NCBI GenBank assembly: GCA_033398695.1
Contig: CM065801.1
Span: 109,082,670 to 109,146,669 of the forward strand
Length of the DNA: 64,000 nt
Source: Orobanche coerulescens
Taxonomy: Eukaryota; Streptophyta; Magnoliopsida; Lamiales; Orobanchaceae
Direction: 5' to 3'
The notes beneath the pieces were generated by a model. It worked only from the letters and a program-made list of their open reading frames with translations. It was not told the origin of the DNA and did no database searches. Made by a program: the position numbers and the translations under genes. Positions within the stretch are counted from its first letter, which is position 1. Each line of letters begins with the position of its first letter. Below are positions 1 to 12,075 of this stretch, piece by piece.

Positions 1-1888
1 ACTTCTAATTTGCCAGTACAAGTATTCAAGTCATACAAAATATACCACAAATACAGTTATAGTAAAACAACGAAAAACCATGAAACAAGTTTCCGAGAGG
101 TTTTCAATGTTTAAAGTACAACTCAAGTCCTTGAAAATAATTTATCAACTCGGGAGTTTTAGACAACGACAGAAAATCTTTTGGGACTTCAAGTCCAAGA
201 TTATAAAACCTTTTTCGAAAACAATAGGTTCTCGGCCCAAATCTCGTTCATGTAACAAACATTTTTATAAATAGGAAATATTCCTGGACCTCCCATCCTT
301 AGTTATAAAACCATTTCAAGATAATTAGGTCTCGACCCAAAGTCATGTTCCACAAAACAGCCTTTACACAATCGTTAGGGTCTCACCCCAAACTTTCTTC
401 AAACCACAATGCACGGGAACTGTAACAAAGCCCGAATTCTGACACCAAAACATTACAACCAAGGAACATACACATGCAATACATATTCTAGTGTCATTCT
501 AGTCAAGTACCAAGACCCTATATATAATATATCTAAACATCGAGGATAAACGTTGTGATATTCCGGACATATCACAATTATTGAAAACATCAACATCAAA
601 ATCATGAAAACCACACTTGGTAACCCACGGCCGTGCCCCTTAGCATCGACCTTAGAGGTCCCGTCGAACCGTTCCCAAATGGAAGAACAACTCACACACA
701 CTTGCATTCACAACTTTCACAATTTCTGAACGTTGAATATAATGTATATAGTTATGGCACTAGCTATAATGTCTACTTACCGACACATAACTACGAGCAA
801 GGACTAACATAACTTTAAACGACCCCTAGTACATGTCAACACCACAAAGGGATCCACAAGCAACTCATTCAACACTTAATATATCTCAAGATCAACAACA
901 CGACCGATACGACTCCACAACAACCTAACTATCCTCGACACATCACTACCCATCAACATTTACACAAACCAATCAAATAATCATAACTAACTCAATTCCA
1001 TAATACAGAATCAATATATATATATACGGACAAACCATCATACACACTTTACATAACATCAATTCACGAGATATAAGCCATATAGGCAAGAACACTTGCC
1101 TCGATGATCGATACCGAAAACTCCGACAACACAGCTCACCTGAAACCGTCCCGGAAACCTACAACCTTCGCGAGAAATCAACAACAACACAATCACTGCG
1201 AGAATAAGGGTTAATAATGATGGTAATACACCCAACGCCTAAATAAAACCCATTGAAACATTTTATCAAATATTAAATGTTCAAGGTTTCCCAAGAACCC
1301 TAAAATCATCAACCGGGTTGAACGAACCGAAAATATGGATATACAATCCAGAGAACATGATAAAAAACATCCACTGATACCAATTGATTCGTCAAAATTG
1401 GGCTGAAACCAAAATCAAGAGCAAAATCCAAAAAGGTCAACTCTAGGAATATTAAGAAAATACCTTCAATCCAACGAAGAACTATGGACCAAATGGTGTT
1501 AATCCTTGCTAAGGACTCAAGAATATTGATGGATGATGAAATCACGACCAACTCCAGCCTCTCGAATCAATCCGGTCGACCGCAAGATGGATAAGAAGGA
1601 ATGATGAAAAAGCAAATAGAAGTATGCGGCCTGCCTATTTATAGGCTGCAGCACATTACGTACGCAACACTATAAGGTTAGCGTACGTAACCGGCCTTAC
1701 GTACGCAATAGACAAATTTTTACGTATGTAATGCTCCGCTCAGAGCTCCCTGCCCCAATCCACATGAAGTTAGTGTACTCAACTCTCTCAAGGTTATGTA
1801 GGAAATCAAAGGGTAACGTACACTATGTGCCCAAGTAGCGTATGCTAAGGCCTCTCCAGAAACTTCTGTCCCAACCAATAGGTATGTT
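1..1888 (-). mobile_element. Gypsy (Tekay-like) LTR fragment, minus strand, cut by left edge
   Basis: No protein-coding gene is recognisable here. Read on the minus strand the stretch has LTR promoter layout: a cluster of CGTACG palindromes (about 1841 down to 1659), a TATA box (TATAAATA, within 1634-1645), then a long AT-rich leader. The block near 640-690, with the wording 'ggtcccgtcgaaccg', resembles 54175-54200 inside the LTR of the minus-strand chromovirus further right ('ggccccgtcggaccg'), which supports a gypsy LTR. The right end is interrupted at 1888 by another LTR on the opposite strand. The left end lies outside the window, so length and TSD cannot be judged. Short frames here such as 453-707 and 1309-1551 look accidental. 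Confidence 0.55.
1634..1845 (-). promoter_or_regulatory. CGTACG palindrome array plus TATA box (minus strand)
   Basis: CGTACG-type cores, exact or one to two changes away, are centred at about 1661.5, 1684.5, 1702.5, 1725.5, 1776.5, 1799.5, 1819.5 and 1841.5. Spacings are 23, 18, 23, 51, 23, 20 and 22 bp. On the minus strand the array lies directly upstream of a TATAAATA box at about 1643-1636. The position matches U3 arrays in four other LTRs of this window. Binding function is inferred. Confidence 0.55.
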
Positions 1889-2061
1889 TGTAATATCCGC
1901 GATTTCAATTTTCAGTAAATTTCTATTTTTGGGCAGGAGTCCGTATTAACGGCTCACTTGTGACCGTTTCATCATTATGAGAATGATTAATTCTGCACTT
2001 TTTGTCATCCGAGTTCGTTTTGGTGTCATTTTGTTGAGTTTCATGTTCTTAATCCTGAGTT

Positions 2062-2440
2062 GATTAGCGCACGCTACATCCGGGTGGTTAGCGCGCGCTA
2101 AGGTGCAGTTGTTAGCGCACGCTAACTAGAGGTACAGAAGCAGTCCAGAGGCTACTGGAATGGGTTGGAACGTTGATTAGCGCATGCTATTTAGTAACAT
2201 AGCACGCGCTAGGGTGCTTTAGTAGCGCATGCTACGGTGAGGATAGGGCATGCTACCTAGTAGTTCAGGGCAGTCCAGGAGCTACTGGACTGGGTCTGAA
2301 GGTCTCGTTAGCATATGCTAGCACTTGTGGTTAGCGCACGCTAATAGTGTATTTTGGTTAGGAAGTTTTGTTTCGGTGCCTCGATAGCGCACGCCAATCT
2401 TAAAGATTAGCGCACGCTAAGCTGTCCAGTGTATATAAAC
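2062..2440 (+). promoter_or_regulatory. GCGCACGC palindrome array plus TATA box
   Basis: Copies of TTAGCGCACGCTAA and variants (cores GCGCGCGC, GCGCATGC, GCACGCGC, GCATATGC) are centred at about 2070, 2094.5, 2118.5, 2183.5, 2205.5, 2228.5, 2249.5, 2314.5, 2337.5, 2390.5 and 2413.5. Spacings are 24, 24, 65, 22, 23, 21, 65, 23, 53 and 23 bp. TATATAAA begins at 2432, about 18 bp after the last core. Several variants differ by C-to-T or G-to-A, as expected for decay of methylated CpG. Confidence 0.7.
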
Positions 2441-3220
2441 TAGACATCAGTCATTATTCTCACTTCCCACCCTCTTTTCCTCTTCTCTCCATGGGGTTGA
2501 GTCAAGGGCGACTAGGGATCGCGGTCTTGGCCGATTTTTCTCAGTCGAAAGGTGTTTTGGAGTATCCTAGGTGATTATAACATCATCTAATCCATTGTTC
2601 TTCGCCGAATCAAGGTATTTTTCTTGATTCCCTAGAGTTGACTTTTTTTGGAAGTTTTGTTCTTGATTTCGTTTTCCATCCGGTTTTGATAAACCAATTG
2701 TTGTTAAATGATGTTTTTAAAGATATCCTATGGATTGTATATCCATATTTCGGTTTAGAATTCCATTTTCGTGTTTCGTCGGGATGGTTTTCGTTCTTGG
2801 TCATTTTTGGGGGAAACCCTCGAACTCTTGTCGTTTGTTCCTTTAATTCAGTGGCTTTAGGTCATGCTATGGCACTCATTTTCATTGTTATTATTGTCCT
2901 TCATGGTTTATTGTCGCGGGTTGTCATTCGGCGGAGTCGGCAGGTTTGTAGACGATGCGGGTCTCCTCACTTCGGTCGATCCTCCGCGTTTGTGATTTTT
3001 TTGGGCAAGTACCTTGTTCATACATTTCTCGTTTTATGGATATGAGGATCGGTGATCGTCTAAATGTGTTTGTTTGGTTGTTTGAAATGAACTTTCAAAA
3101 GATTCGGTTGAGCCTCGTCAATGGCTCACTTTCAAAACGCGTGTGTTTTGTGAATGTTATGTCTTGTGAATGGTTAAGTGATCCCTATGAATATGCTTGG
3201 TGTTGTTGTTGTGCTTTGGT

Positions 3221-3221
3221 A

Positions 3222-3260
<39 letters not shown>

Positions 3261-3270
3261 TACATATATT
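3221..3270. repeat. TA/CATA microsatellite
   Basis: An almost pure run of alternating TA with a few interruptions lies inside the plus-strand LTR fragment. Open frames crossing it are artefacts of the repeat. Confidence 0.9.
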
Positions 3271-3394
3271 ATTTCATTTCGGTGTGTTGTGATTTGACAA
3301 TTGTGTCGTGCTATCTGTTTGTTGCCTTTGGGTGAATTGTTTGGATATCCTTGGTGTGATATGTTATCAGTGTGAATGTGTGAATATGGTCGAG

Positions 3395-3617
3395 GTCTAC
3401 AGTGACACATGGCACGTGATCATGTGGTCAGGATGCAACAAGTGATTGATCCAACCGTGAGAGCCTAAGACAATCTACAGTGACACATGGCTTGTGATCA
3501 TGTGGTCAGGATGCAAGTGATTGATCCAACCGTTAGATGATAAGAATACCTACGGTGACGCATGACATGTGATCATGTGGTCAGGAGACAACAGCTGATT
3601 CATCCAAACGTGAGATG
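3395..3617 (+). repeat. 77-bp tandem repeat, three copies
   Basis: Three head-to-tail copies begin near 3395, 3473 and 3550. Each contains 'gtgatcatgtggtcagga' followed by a 'gattgatccaa'-like block. The third copy is the most divergent. The array sits in the downstream part of the LTR. A comparable but unrelated 58-bp tandem array occurs in the LTR fragment at 57536-57882. Confidence 0.8.
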
Positions 3618-4407
3618 TCGTGACAAGTGATCACGCTGGTGTGTATATGATTTTGGATGTATTGACCAGGTCGAGTACCTTGGGTGTGACCGATATTTCG
3701 TATCTTGGGTGGTTATGTTTTGCTGACTTTATGTCCGTCGAGGACACGTGACGTGGGTTTTGAACCCTGTGAATTGTTGTTGGTTTTTACTCGAGAAAAC
3801 AAATCTTTAGGCTGTTACCCCTGTTGGTTTTGAAAATAAAAGGATTCGATAATCCTAAATTATTTCCTATTAAAACTCCCGAGATCATTTTAAACCATTT
3901 TACAAACTGTTCTCATGATTTGAGATCTTTCGGATTTGGAAAGCTTTACCTAAAATCTTGCCTCCGGAAGTATTTTCGTTTTGTTTGAATCTTTGAGGAT
4001 TCCTGGTTATTATTATTCTTGGAATATGATTTGTATGACTCGTATTTTGCACTTTGTACTTGAACTAGCAAAATAGTGGAATTTTGCTAACCCTCGAGTA
4101 ATCGGGGGGTGGATGTCTGTATTGCATTCAGGTTTTGGGGAGCATAACACATGGTTGGCATGAAGGATGATGAAAGATGATCGATACTAATCACATGAGG
4201 GTCCACATAATGTCATATTGGTTTGGTTGTATTTTATTTCCGCTGCAGTATCTTTCCCTGTTGTACGGAAGTGTGTTGTGTTTTGACCCATGTGTGGGCA
4301 TGTATTGAGATTGAGTTGTATGTATAAACTGAAAGACCATATCGGCCTACTGAGTCATTTTAACCTTAAAGGCGATGTTGAGATGTTTGATTTTACTTAC
4401 CAGACTG

Positions 4408-4607
4408 CACTACACCATATATGGGTTTCAGCAACACCTGAAAAACTGTGTTCAAAAGTCCAAAAAGTGTTGCTGAAGGTAAAAAAAAGGTTACGACTAC
4501 ACTTTGACCAAACTTGAAGGTGTTACAAAAACGGCCGCAACCATAGGGGTCTAAGGTAACATTTTTCTTGTTTTTGGTAACATGTGAAAAAAGTATAACA
4601 ATATACC
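4408..4607 (+). mobile_element. CACTA (En/Spm) transposon terminal fragment
   Basis: Sequence starting CACTACACCATATATGGG at 4408 has the CACTA terminal signature. It is followed by subterminal repeats of a GTGTTGCTGAA/GCAACACCTGAA type in both orientations (about 4429-4480) and a ggtgttacaaaaacggc block. Only one end is present; the copia element beginning at 4608 interrupts it. No transposase coding sequence is visible. The TNP2 fragment at 48231-48562 is not shown to belong to it. Confidence 0.6.
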
Positions 4608-5791
4608 TATTGGGATAACAAATCCCTGTATCGATGCTGTTTGAATAAACAGTCCCTGTATCGATTGTATTGTTAGAATGTTTTGACAATATGCCAAATC
4701 CTGGATACCGCCTCTAGCTGTATCGAAAAGCTGATCAAGTATCAAACCATGTATCGAAGACCTCTCGCAGTCTCATCCATACAGTATATTGATCATACAG
4801 CAAAAAGTCCCGCAAAGCTAAAGTATGGAAGCTGTCTCGAATATCAATATAGTGATCCTTCCATACAGCTCTCAACAGGACAAGAAGAAATCTTCAGTAT
4901 TCGCTAGAAGTCAAGTCCCGTTGATAAAGATGTATTTAAATACTAAAGGATAAAGTATTTAAATACTGTAAGTCAGAAGATCTTCAAATCCCGCAATATC
5001 CGGATCTCAGTCGAATATCTGTTGTCACAAAATCTTACTCAACGGATATATTTCAAACGGATATATTTCTGAAGGCTATATATATCTCCAGAGTTTGATG
5101 ATCATAAACTACTGAACGACTGAACGACTTACAAACGATCAAGCTTACAAGAAATATTCAGAGCAAAACATATCTCCCCAAGCTTTCTGCTATTCAGATA
5201 AAAGAGATATAAAGTGCTCAAACCTTGAACAACACATCATCACCTTATAGCCCAGAAAGTTATAGCTGTTGTTCAACCCTGTTCTATCTTTGAACAAACT
5301 CTTATCAGCCCTGTGTGGACTGAGGAATCTTTGCTACTCCCGAACTGTGTGTGAAGGATTTGCATTGAAGAAGACGAAGCTTCAGAACTGTGTGTGAAGA
5401 AGCCAGTCAAAGTGTTAGCTCAAACCAATCTGTGTGAACGGTTGAAAGCTAAGATCTTTATATCAATCTTTGTGAACGATATATTGATTAAATATTATTA
5501 TAATTACGTAGTTGTGTACGCAGTAATTATAATAAACTTTTAACTCTTGTGTGTAGGACCAGTGGACGTAGAGGGGTTTACCTCGAACCACTTTAAATAC
5601 AATGTTATTTACCTTCTGCCTTTATTGTTTTATTAACTGTGATTATTTATGTATACACTGCACATCGAGTTGTTGTATCCTCAGCAACTAACTGTATTTA
5701 AGACTTCCGCTACGCACTCAGATTTAAAAACAGTACAGCTTGTTGTTTAAAACACTTTCCAAGCTGTATCCAGTATACTTAGTGGCCAACA
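4608..5791 (+). repeat. 5' LTR of Sirevirus-like element
   Basis: The LTR is 1,184 bp. The 3' copy begins TGTTGG and this copy ends CCAACA (5786-5791), giving perfect inverted termini; here the second base has changed to A (TATTGG). A TATATATAT stretch near 5086 is a possible promoter element. The LTR end lies 2 bp before the primer binding site, which fixes the boundary. Confidence 0.85.
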
Positions 5792-5793
5792 AG

Positions 5794-5805
5794 TGGTATC
5801 GGAGA
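5794..5805 (+). other. Primer binding site (initiator-Met tRNA type)
   Basis: TGGTATCGGAGA differs slightly from the usual plant copia PBS TGGTATCAGAGC and lies 2 bp after the LTR end, the expected place for minus-strand priming. Confidence 0.8.
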
Positions 5806-5923
5806 GGTTTATTCTAAAAAGAATCAGTCGTATTTTTAGCCGAATCAGATCCAAAATCACTTAATTTTTAAAACAGTCTTTTTCATTCCTTTATTCTCAC
5901 ATGGATACATCTATGATCAATCT

Positions 5924-8059
5924 ATGTTCTCTATTAATGAATTTGATGATTGGAGAATTAGAATGGAGGCTCATGTTGCAACAATGCACGAAGAGATGAT
6001 TTTTATTATACAGGATGGCCCCATAAAGATCATGAAGGTAAATACGGACGCAAGGATTGAAGGCCAAGCCCATGCTGAGATGCTCGAGAAGGAGCGTGAG
6101 CAATGGACCACAGATGAAAGAAAGCGCGCCAACCTCGACAATGTTGCGAAGAATACATTGTTTGTCACCCTCGACAAAGGCACATTCTCTAAGGTAAAGA
6201 GCTGTAAAACAGCCAAGGAAATATGGAATAAACTCAAGTTGATTTGTGAGGGAACTGAGCTCTCTAAAGAAAATAAAATTTCAAAACTAACACAGCAATT
6301 TGAATCTTTTGAAATGAAACCAACTGAAACACTTGAGGAACTTGACCTCAGATTCACTGGAATTGTTGGTGAACTTGAAGCTTTGGGCAAAATTTATACT
6401 CAAATGGAGAAAAACTTAAAGATTTTCAGATCTCTCCCTGCCTGATGGGACAATAAGACCACAACTATGCGTGTGTCGTGTAACCTTAGTGAAATATCTA
6501 CCTTTGATCTCCTTTCTGACCTCAAAGCTTTCGAGTATAATATAGACAGGAGAGTGAAAGTTGAAGAATCTCCAGCTAGGACTACAGCCTTAGCCGCTGT
6601 ATCCAACCGTCGACACAGCATGCCCAGCCCATCAAAGCCAAATTACAAGAATGCTGATAGTGACGACGATATCCTGTCACAAGATGAAATGGCGCTCCTC
6701 ATGCACAAATTCAAAAAGTTCATCAAACAGTCTGGAAAGACTCCGTACAGGCCCAAGCCTGTTCACAAGGTAAGTACTGAAACTTCCTCTGGTGACGCTA
6801 ACTGGTGCTATAATTGCAGGAAACTAGGACACTATGCAAACAAATGTCCTCATCCCAAAGTTCAAAGGTTGCCGGAAGCCGAGCAACAAGAGAGGGATGA
6901 ATTCGAAGATAAAGCATATATGTGCTTTATGGCAAAGGACATTCCGGAAGAAGAAGATAGCGATGATGAGGTAAGCTCAATCTCAATTATTCCCGTAAAT
7001 GCATGGCATACTTTCTAAAACATGATGAATGAATTTAAAAATATTCAAAAAGCCCACGAGACTTTGAAAAATGAAAACATTCAGCTTCAACTTTCCAACA
7101 TAGAGCTGAAAGAAGAAAACGACTTGCTAAAAATAAATTATGAAAATATGTCTATTGATTGTGAAAACAGCAAGGTCGAGAATGAAAAACTCGTGGAGAG
7201 CAATCATAAACTTGCTCATGAACTAAGTGAGATTAAGTCTCAAAATAGAAGCAAGACAAATGATTTTGTTCTACTTCAAGCTAAATTTAATACTCTCGAG
7301 AAATGAGAAAACGAACTTGAGACCATTCTGAAATCTTTTGAGAAATCATCTAAAAGAATGGATGAAATTCTAAGCACTGGGCGACATGCTCATGATAAAA
7401 GTGGCTTAGGATACAGCTCATTTTCCAACAAAGGGAAAACTAGTACTGTGGTCGTCAAGAGTGTGGAACACATTCCTGTATCGGAAGATACCCCTAGTCC
7501 TGTGAAGGAACCTGCTGCACCGGGAAAAGCAAAAGCTGCCATTCTGCCCCCGCAATCCTTGTCAAGACAGCGAAATCATAAGTCGTTCCAACCTATAAGG
7601 CACACGCAACCGCATGCTCCCCGAGCATGTCAACAGTGCCAACAGCCGTTCAGAAAGAAGGTTGTATCCAAATACCAAAGGCCCGCACGACAGTACTTTC
7701 AGTACAGCACGTCTAGGTACTGGATACAGGAGCCTCGTTATTCATCGAGACAGCAAGTTTCCACACAGTATCAACAACAGCATTGGGAATCCAACTGGAG
7801 ACCCAGAAGGCAAGCTGTAAGGCCAAAGAAAATGGCTCCACCATCGAGACGGCATACGTACTGGATTAATAATAATGACCCTGATCTTTACATGCATAAT
7901 AATTATCAAGGATACAGTAACTACGTACATGCCCCTCGTAGACACAAATCTGTACCAAATATAACCTACATTAATCCAATTGCTGTCAGGAAAATTTGGG
8001 TACCAAAAGGCACTAACGCTCACGGACCCAACAATCAAAGGGGACCTAAATCTACATAA
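5924..8059 (+). pseudogene. gag: Sirevirus-like Gag, interrupted
   Basis: One frame runs through this region with in-frame stops near 6443, 7016 and 7304. The first part (5924-6440) reads as the copia capsid (UBN2/DUF4219-like) domain, beginning FDDWRIRMEAH and ending FRSLPA. A CCHC zinc knuckle, CYNCRKLGHYANKC, lies near 6806-6847. Acidic sequence follows, then a Lys/Glu/Asn-rich segment at 7022-7306 with strong coiled-coil character (repeated LKEEN/KVENEKL units), then a basic Arg/Gln/Tyr-rich tail to 8059. Gag would package the RNA in cytoplasmic particles. An ATG at 5901 lies in another frame, so the native start is uncertain. A frame change separates gag from the protease region at about 8060. 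Confidence 0.8.
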
Positions 8060-8064
8060 TTTAT

Positions 8065-11000
8065 GTGCTACAGGACATTTTGGAGAAGGACATATGGTAC
8101 TTCGACAACGGATGCTCCCGGCACATGACAGGAGATAGAAGCAAGCTATCAGATTTCATAGAAGGTCGCGGTCCAAAAGTGCGCTTCGGTGATAAATCTA
8201 AAGGAAGAACAAGAGGAAAAGGAAACCTTCTTGTCGGAAAATTCAAAGTCACCGATGTAGCTTATGTTGAAGGGTTGCAGTATAATCTACTTAGTATAAG
8301 CCAGTTATGTGACAAACAGTTCTCGGTGAAATTCTATATAGATCACTGTAGAGTCAAAAACATCCTGACCAAAGAAGTTGTGCTCAAAGGAAGCAGATCA
8401 GGTAATATGTATATTGCTGACTGGATGCCTACGAGCTCCACAATTCCTTGTTTAGTTGCCAAAGGCACTGCAGATCTAAGTGGTTATGGCACAAGAGGAT
8501 GTCACACGTCAACTTCAAGACGATCAACAAGCTCTCAAGACAGGGACTGGTTAGAGGATTGCTGAATGTATCATTCCAAAAAGACAGTGTCTGTGGACCA
8601 TGTGAAAAAGGCAAGCAAATCAAGTCCACCCTGAAGAGCAAATCCTACCTTTCAACCCACAGAGTGTTGGAGATGCTACACATGGATCTCTATGGTCCTG
8701 TAGACCCGGTAAGTTTGGGAGGTAAGAAATACTGTCTTGTTGTTGTTGATGATTACTCCAGGTATGCTTGGACAATTTTCTTAAGCAAGAAGAAGGAAAC
8801 AACATCAAAGCTGCCCGAGCTCCTGAGAAAGCTTCAAAATGAAAAGGGATCGAGTATCGTGTCCATTCGTTCCGATAGAGGTACAGAATTTACTAACCGC
8901 TTTATAGAGTAATACTATTCGGAAAATAGGATACAACACGAATACTCAGCCGCCCGTACACCTCAACAAAATGGTGTTGCCGAGCGAAAGAATAGGACGC
9001 TGAAAGAAGCAACAAGGACAATGATTGCCGCAAGCAAGTTGCCACAATGTTTCTGGGGTGAAGCAACCAATACAACATGCTACACTCAAAACCGATGTAT
9101 CATCAACAAGCACCACAACAAAACAGCATACGAGGTATGGAACAACAAAACTCCGTTAGTTTCATATTTTCACATTTTTTGATGCAGGTTCTGTGTGTCG
9201 AATAATGGGAAGGATCAACTTAGAACCTTTGATGAGAAGTCATATGAAGGAATATTTGTAGGATATTCCTCCGTCAGCAAAGCTTACAGGATCTTTAATA
9301 AAAGGAAGCTAACGATCGAGGAATCAGTTCATGTAGTGTTCGGCGAACCTCACTATGACCCTATAGGAATCGAAGCTGTTACTCAGAACATCCAACAACT
9401 TTCCATCTTAGATCCACCAACTCCCATAGAACCTGTTGTTGACCTAGAAATCAACCCCACAGCTGTAAAAATTGACATGGATGAAGCCGATGCTGTACAA
9501 GCTGAAGCTGAAACTACATCAACTCAAGATACAGTACGGGACCCCGAATTAGAACCCGACCAAAGATGGTTGAGAGATCTCCCGCAAGAGCTGATCATTG
9601 GAAACATTAATGCTGGTGTTTCTACTCGAAGGAGAATACAGAGTACACAAAGAAATGTACTGTGTGCACAAGAAGAACAAGATATTGAGATATCACCATT
9701 CCTTGAATGGAAATCTCAATCCGAGCTTAGAAGACTCAATATATGCACTATTGCTGTATTCTTAGCCCAGTCCGAACCTGTTTCTACCATAGAAGCTCTA
9801 AATAATTCCCATTGGATAACATCTATGGAAGAAAAGCTTAATGGTTTCGAAAGAAACAATATATGGTATCTTGTACCCAGACCTACGCATAAATCAGTTA
9901 TTGGAACCAAATGGGTATTTAGAAACAAGAAGGATCGGAATGGACTAATTATAAGTAATAAATCCAGACTAGTCGCTCAAGGCTATAGACAGGAAAAAGG
10001 CATAGACTACGATGAAACTTTTGCCCCTGTAGCCAGACTAGAGGCCATTAGGATATTTTTAGCATTTGCCACCCATAAGAGCTTCATTGTATACCAAATG
10101 GACGTCAAAAGTGCATTCCTAAATGGAGACCTTGCCGAAGAAGTTTATGCTGAACAACCACCAGTGTTTGCCAACACAGACGGCATCGATCTAGTATACA
10201 ATCTGAGGAAAGCACTGTATGGATTTAAGCAAGACCCTAGAGAATGGTATGAGACCCTGTCCCAGTATCTAACCGATAATATATTTGAGAAAGGTGTTGT
10301 GGATAAAACATTGTTCAAAATACAGGAAGGCGATGACCTTCTAATGGTTCAAATCTATGTTGATGACATTATATTTGGTTAAACTAAACTTGCTTTATGT
10401 CAAAGGTTCTCTCATCTCATGCAAAGTGAATTTGAAATGAGTATGATGGGAGAACTTAGTTATTTCCTAGGTTTGCAGGTAAAGCAGTTGCCTACAGGGA
10501 TCTTCATCAATCAGGAAAAATACAGCAAGGAGCTTCTCAAAAAATTTGGAATGAACACTTCCAAATCATCGTCAACTCCCATGAGCACTTCCGTGCAAAT
10601 TAGTGCTGATGAAGTCGGAAAGCCAGTTGACCAATCACTCTACAGGAAGCTTATTGGCTCGCTCCTGTACCTAACGACTAGCAGACCCGATATCCAGTTT
10701 GCTATAGGAGTGTGCGCGAGATATCAAGTAGCACCCAAAGAATCACACTTCAATACAGCTAAACGAATCCTAAAGTATATTAAAGGAACAGTCGATGTAG
10801 GACTGTGGTATTCTAAAGAAGGCGGATTCAATTTAGTTGGATACAGCGACTCGGATCTCGGAGGCTGCAAGCTAGATAGGAAGAGTACAAGTGGAACTTG
10901 TCACTTTCTTGGACGTAGACTTGTTTCTTGGTTCAGTAAGAAGCAATTGGCAAACTCACTTTCCACGGTCAAATCAGAATACAATGTTGCTGGTAGTTGC

Positions 11001-11306
11001 TGTATGCAGATCCTTTGGATCTAGCAATAGTTGTCAGATTATGGGATTGAGGCCAAGGAAATGGCAATCATGTGTGATAGCACGAGTGCAATTGCAATAA
11101 CGCACAACCCTGTATTGCACTCGCGCACTAAGCACATCAACATGAAGCATCATTTCATAAGGAATCATGTCGAGAACAAGGATGTTCGGCTGAAAAAAGT
11201 TCATACATATATTCAGTTGGCCGACATCTTCACCAAACCTCTCGATTCAGCAAGATTCAACATGCTTCGACAAGAACTGGGATTGCTAGAGCGTGACTCC
11301 CTGTAA
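8065..11306 (+). pseudogene. pol: Copia Pol (protease-integrase-RT-RNase H), interrupted
   Basis: Domain order is copia type. Protease: WYFDNGCSRHMTG near 8095-8130, with the active Asp present. A GAG-pre-integrase segment with the HHCC finger starts near 8481 (WLWHKRMSH...CGPC). Integrase catalytic residues are visible as the Asp of HMDLYG (8684), the Asp of SDRGTEF (about 8875) and the Glu of QNGVAERKNR (about 8980). RT runs from KWVFRNKKD (about 9910) to the YVDDIIFG active site (10357-10380). RNase H begins at YSDSDLGGCKLDRKSTSG (10843) and ends with QLADIFTKPLD near 11215. Frame 8065-8470 shifts to another frame that is then held to 11306 with stops at 8910, 9180, 10380 and 11022. The RNase H tail resembles Sirevirus-type sequences. 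Confidence 0.88.
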
Positions 11307-11330
11307 GTGTTTATTGTTTTTACTCAACAA

Positions 11331-11551
11331 TTGAGGGGGAATGCTGTAAGACCCAAGAATACAGTATCCACCATTAATTATCTGTACACTCAGAGCCTTC
11401 AATATAGCACTGTAGGGAACAAAGCAATATGAATCATCCTATAGCTGACGTGTGCAATAATTAAGGGGGAATACAGTTTGACCCATGAATACAGCATTAA
11501 TCCAAAAGTTGATGTATGGAATTGAAACCTATATGTACCTTTTAAGGGGGA
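11331..11551 (+). other. Repeated polypurine-like tracts after pol
   Basis: Three similar tracts, ttgagggggaa (11331), ttaagggggaa (11461) and tttaagggggaa (11541), follow the pol stop. Another, aaaaagggggaag, occurs at 14661, and the true PPT lies at about 15735. Multiple PPT-like copies are described for Sireviruses; extra priming by these copies is inferred. Confidence 0.6.
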
Positions 11552-11932
11552 ACGCTATATCGTCGCGGATAACAGCACATACTATGGGATTTCGATTCAT
11601 TATATATATTATAATATTTCATTTTAAAAACAATTTTTATCCACGTGCCCTGTTTTCATGTCAAACGTCATTTACATTAAATGCCTTACATGACATCTGG
11701 ATAATTGAATCTCAAAAGCCGCGATGTTTTCAAATTGTTTAATATTTAATACCACTGTTTCAGGCATTAAGGGTAATAACAAATGTCAGAATTGGGACCT
11801 GCTCCTGTTTTAAAAATCAATGGATAAGTGAACCAGTTACACTCAGTCCATCGTGACCATTGATTTTAAACACCGGCTCCCATCCCTTAAATCTGATCAT
11901 TCGTTCTCTGAAAACCCTTCTTCGCCGCCCAC

Positions 11933-11940
11933 TATAAAAG
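11933..11940 (+). promoter_or_regulatory. Candidate internal TATA box before the third ORF
   Basis: TATAAAAG lies 136-143 bp upstream of the ATG at 12076 in an otherwise noncoding 770-bp gap after pol. A pyrimidine-rich leader follows. It could drive a separate third-ORF transcript instead of splicing; this is inferred from position only. Confidence 0.4.
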
Positions 11941-12075
11941 GACTGTAAATGCCATTTGAGACTCTTTACGCCTTCTGCATATTTTAATAGCACTCAAGCA
12001 ATTCAGTCTACAAGTTTTTCTGTGTTTACTGCATATTCTTCTTGATTCTTTTTCATCTTTTCTTGAGATTCATCA

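Larger units (their letters stand above)
1889..4407 (+). mobile_element. Gypsy (Tekay-like) LTR fragment, plus strand
   Basis: It starts with TGTAATATCCG, the same start as the solo LTR at 60870 and the 5' LTR of the minus-strand chromovirus. It contains a palindrome array (2064-2417), a TATA box at 2432, a possible splice donor near 2613, a TA microsatellite, a 77-bp tandem repeat, and near 4240 a 'tatttccgctgca' segment shared with the chromovirus LTR around 28755. The expected end (GGTGTTACA) is not seen because CACTA-type sequence begins at 4408 and the copia element follows. It is inserted into the opposite-strand LTR at 1-1888. No coding sequence is recognised; frames such as 2638-3045 have no recognisable domain. 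Confidence 0.6.

Noticed and set aside
3174..3410. Frame with an IYIYIY stretch
   Set aside because: It is a translation of the TA microsatellite.
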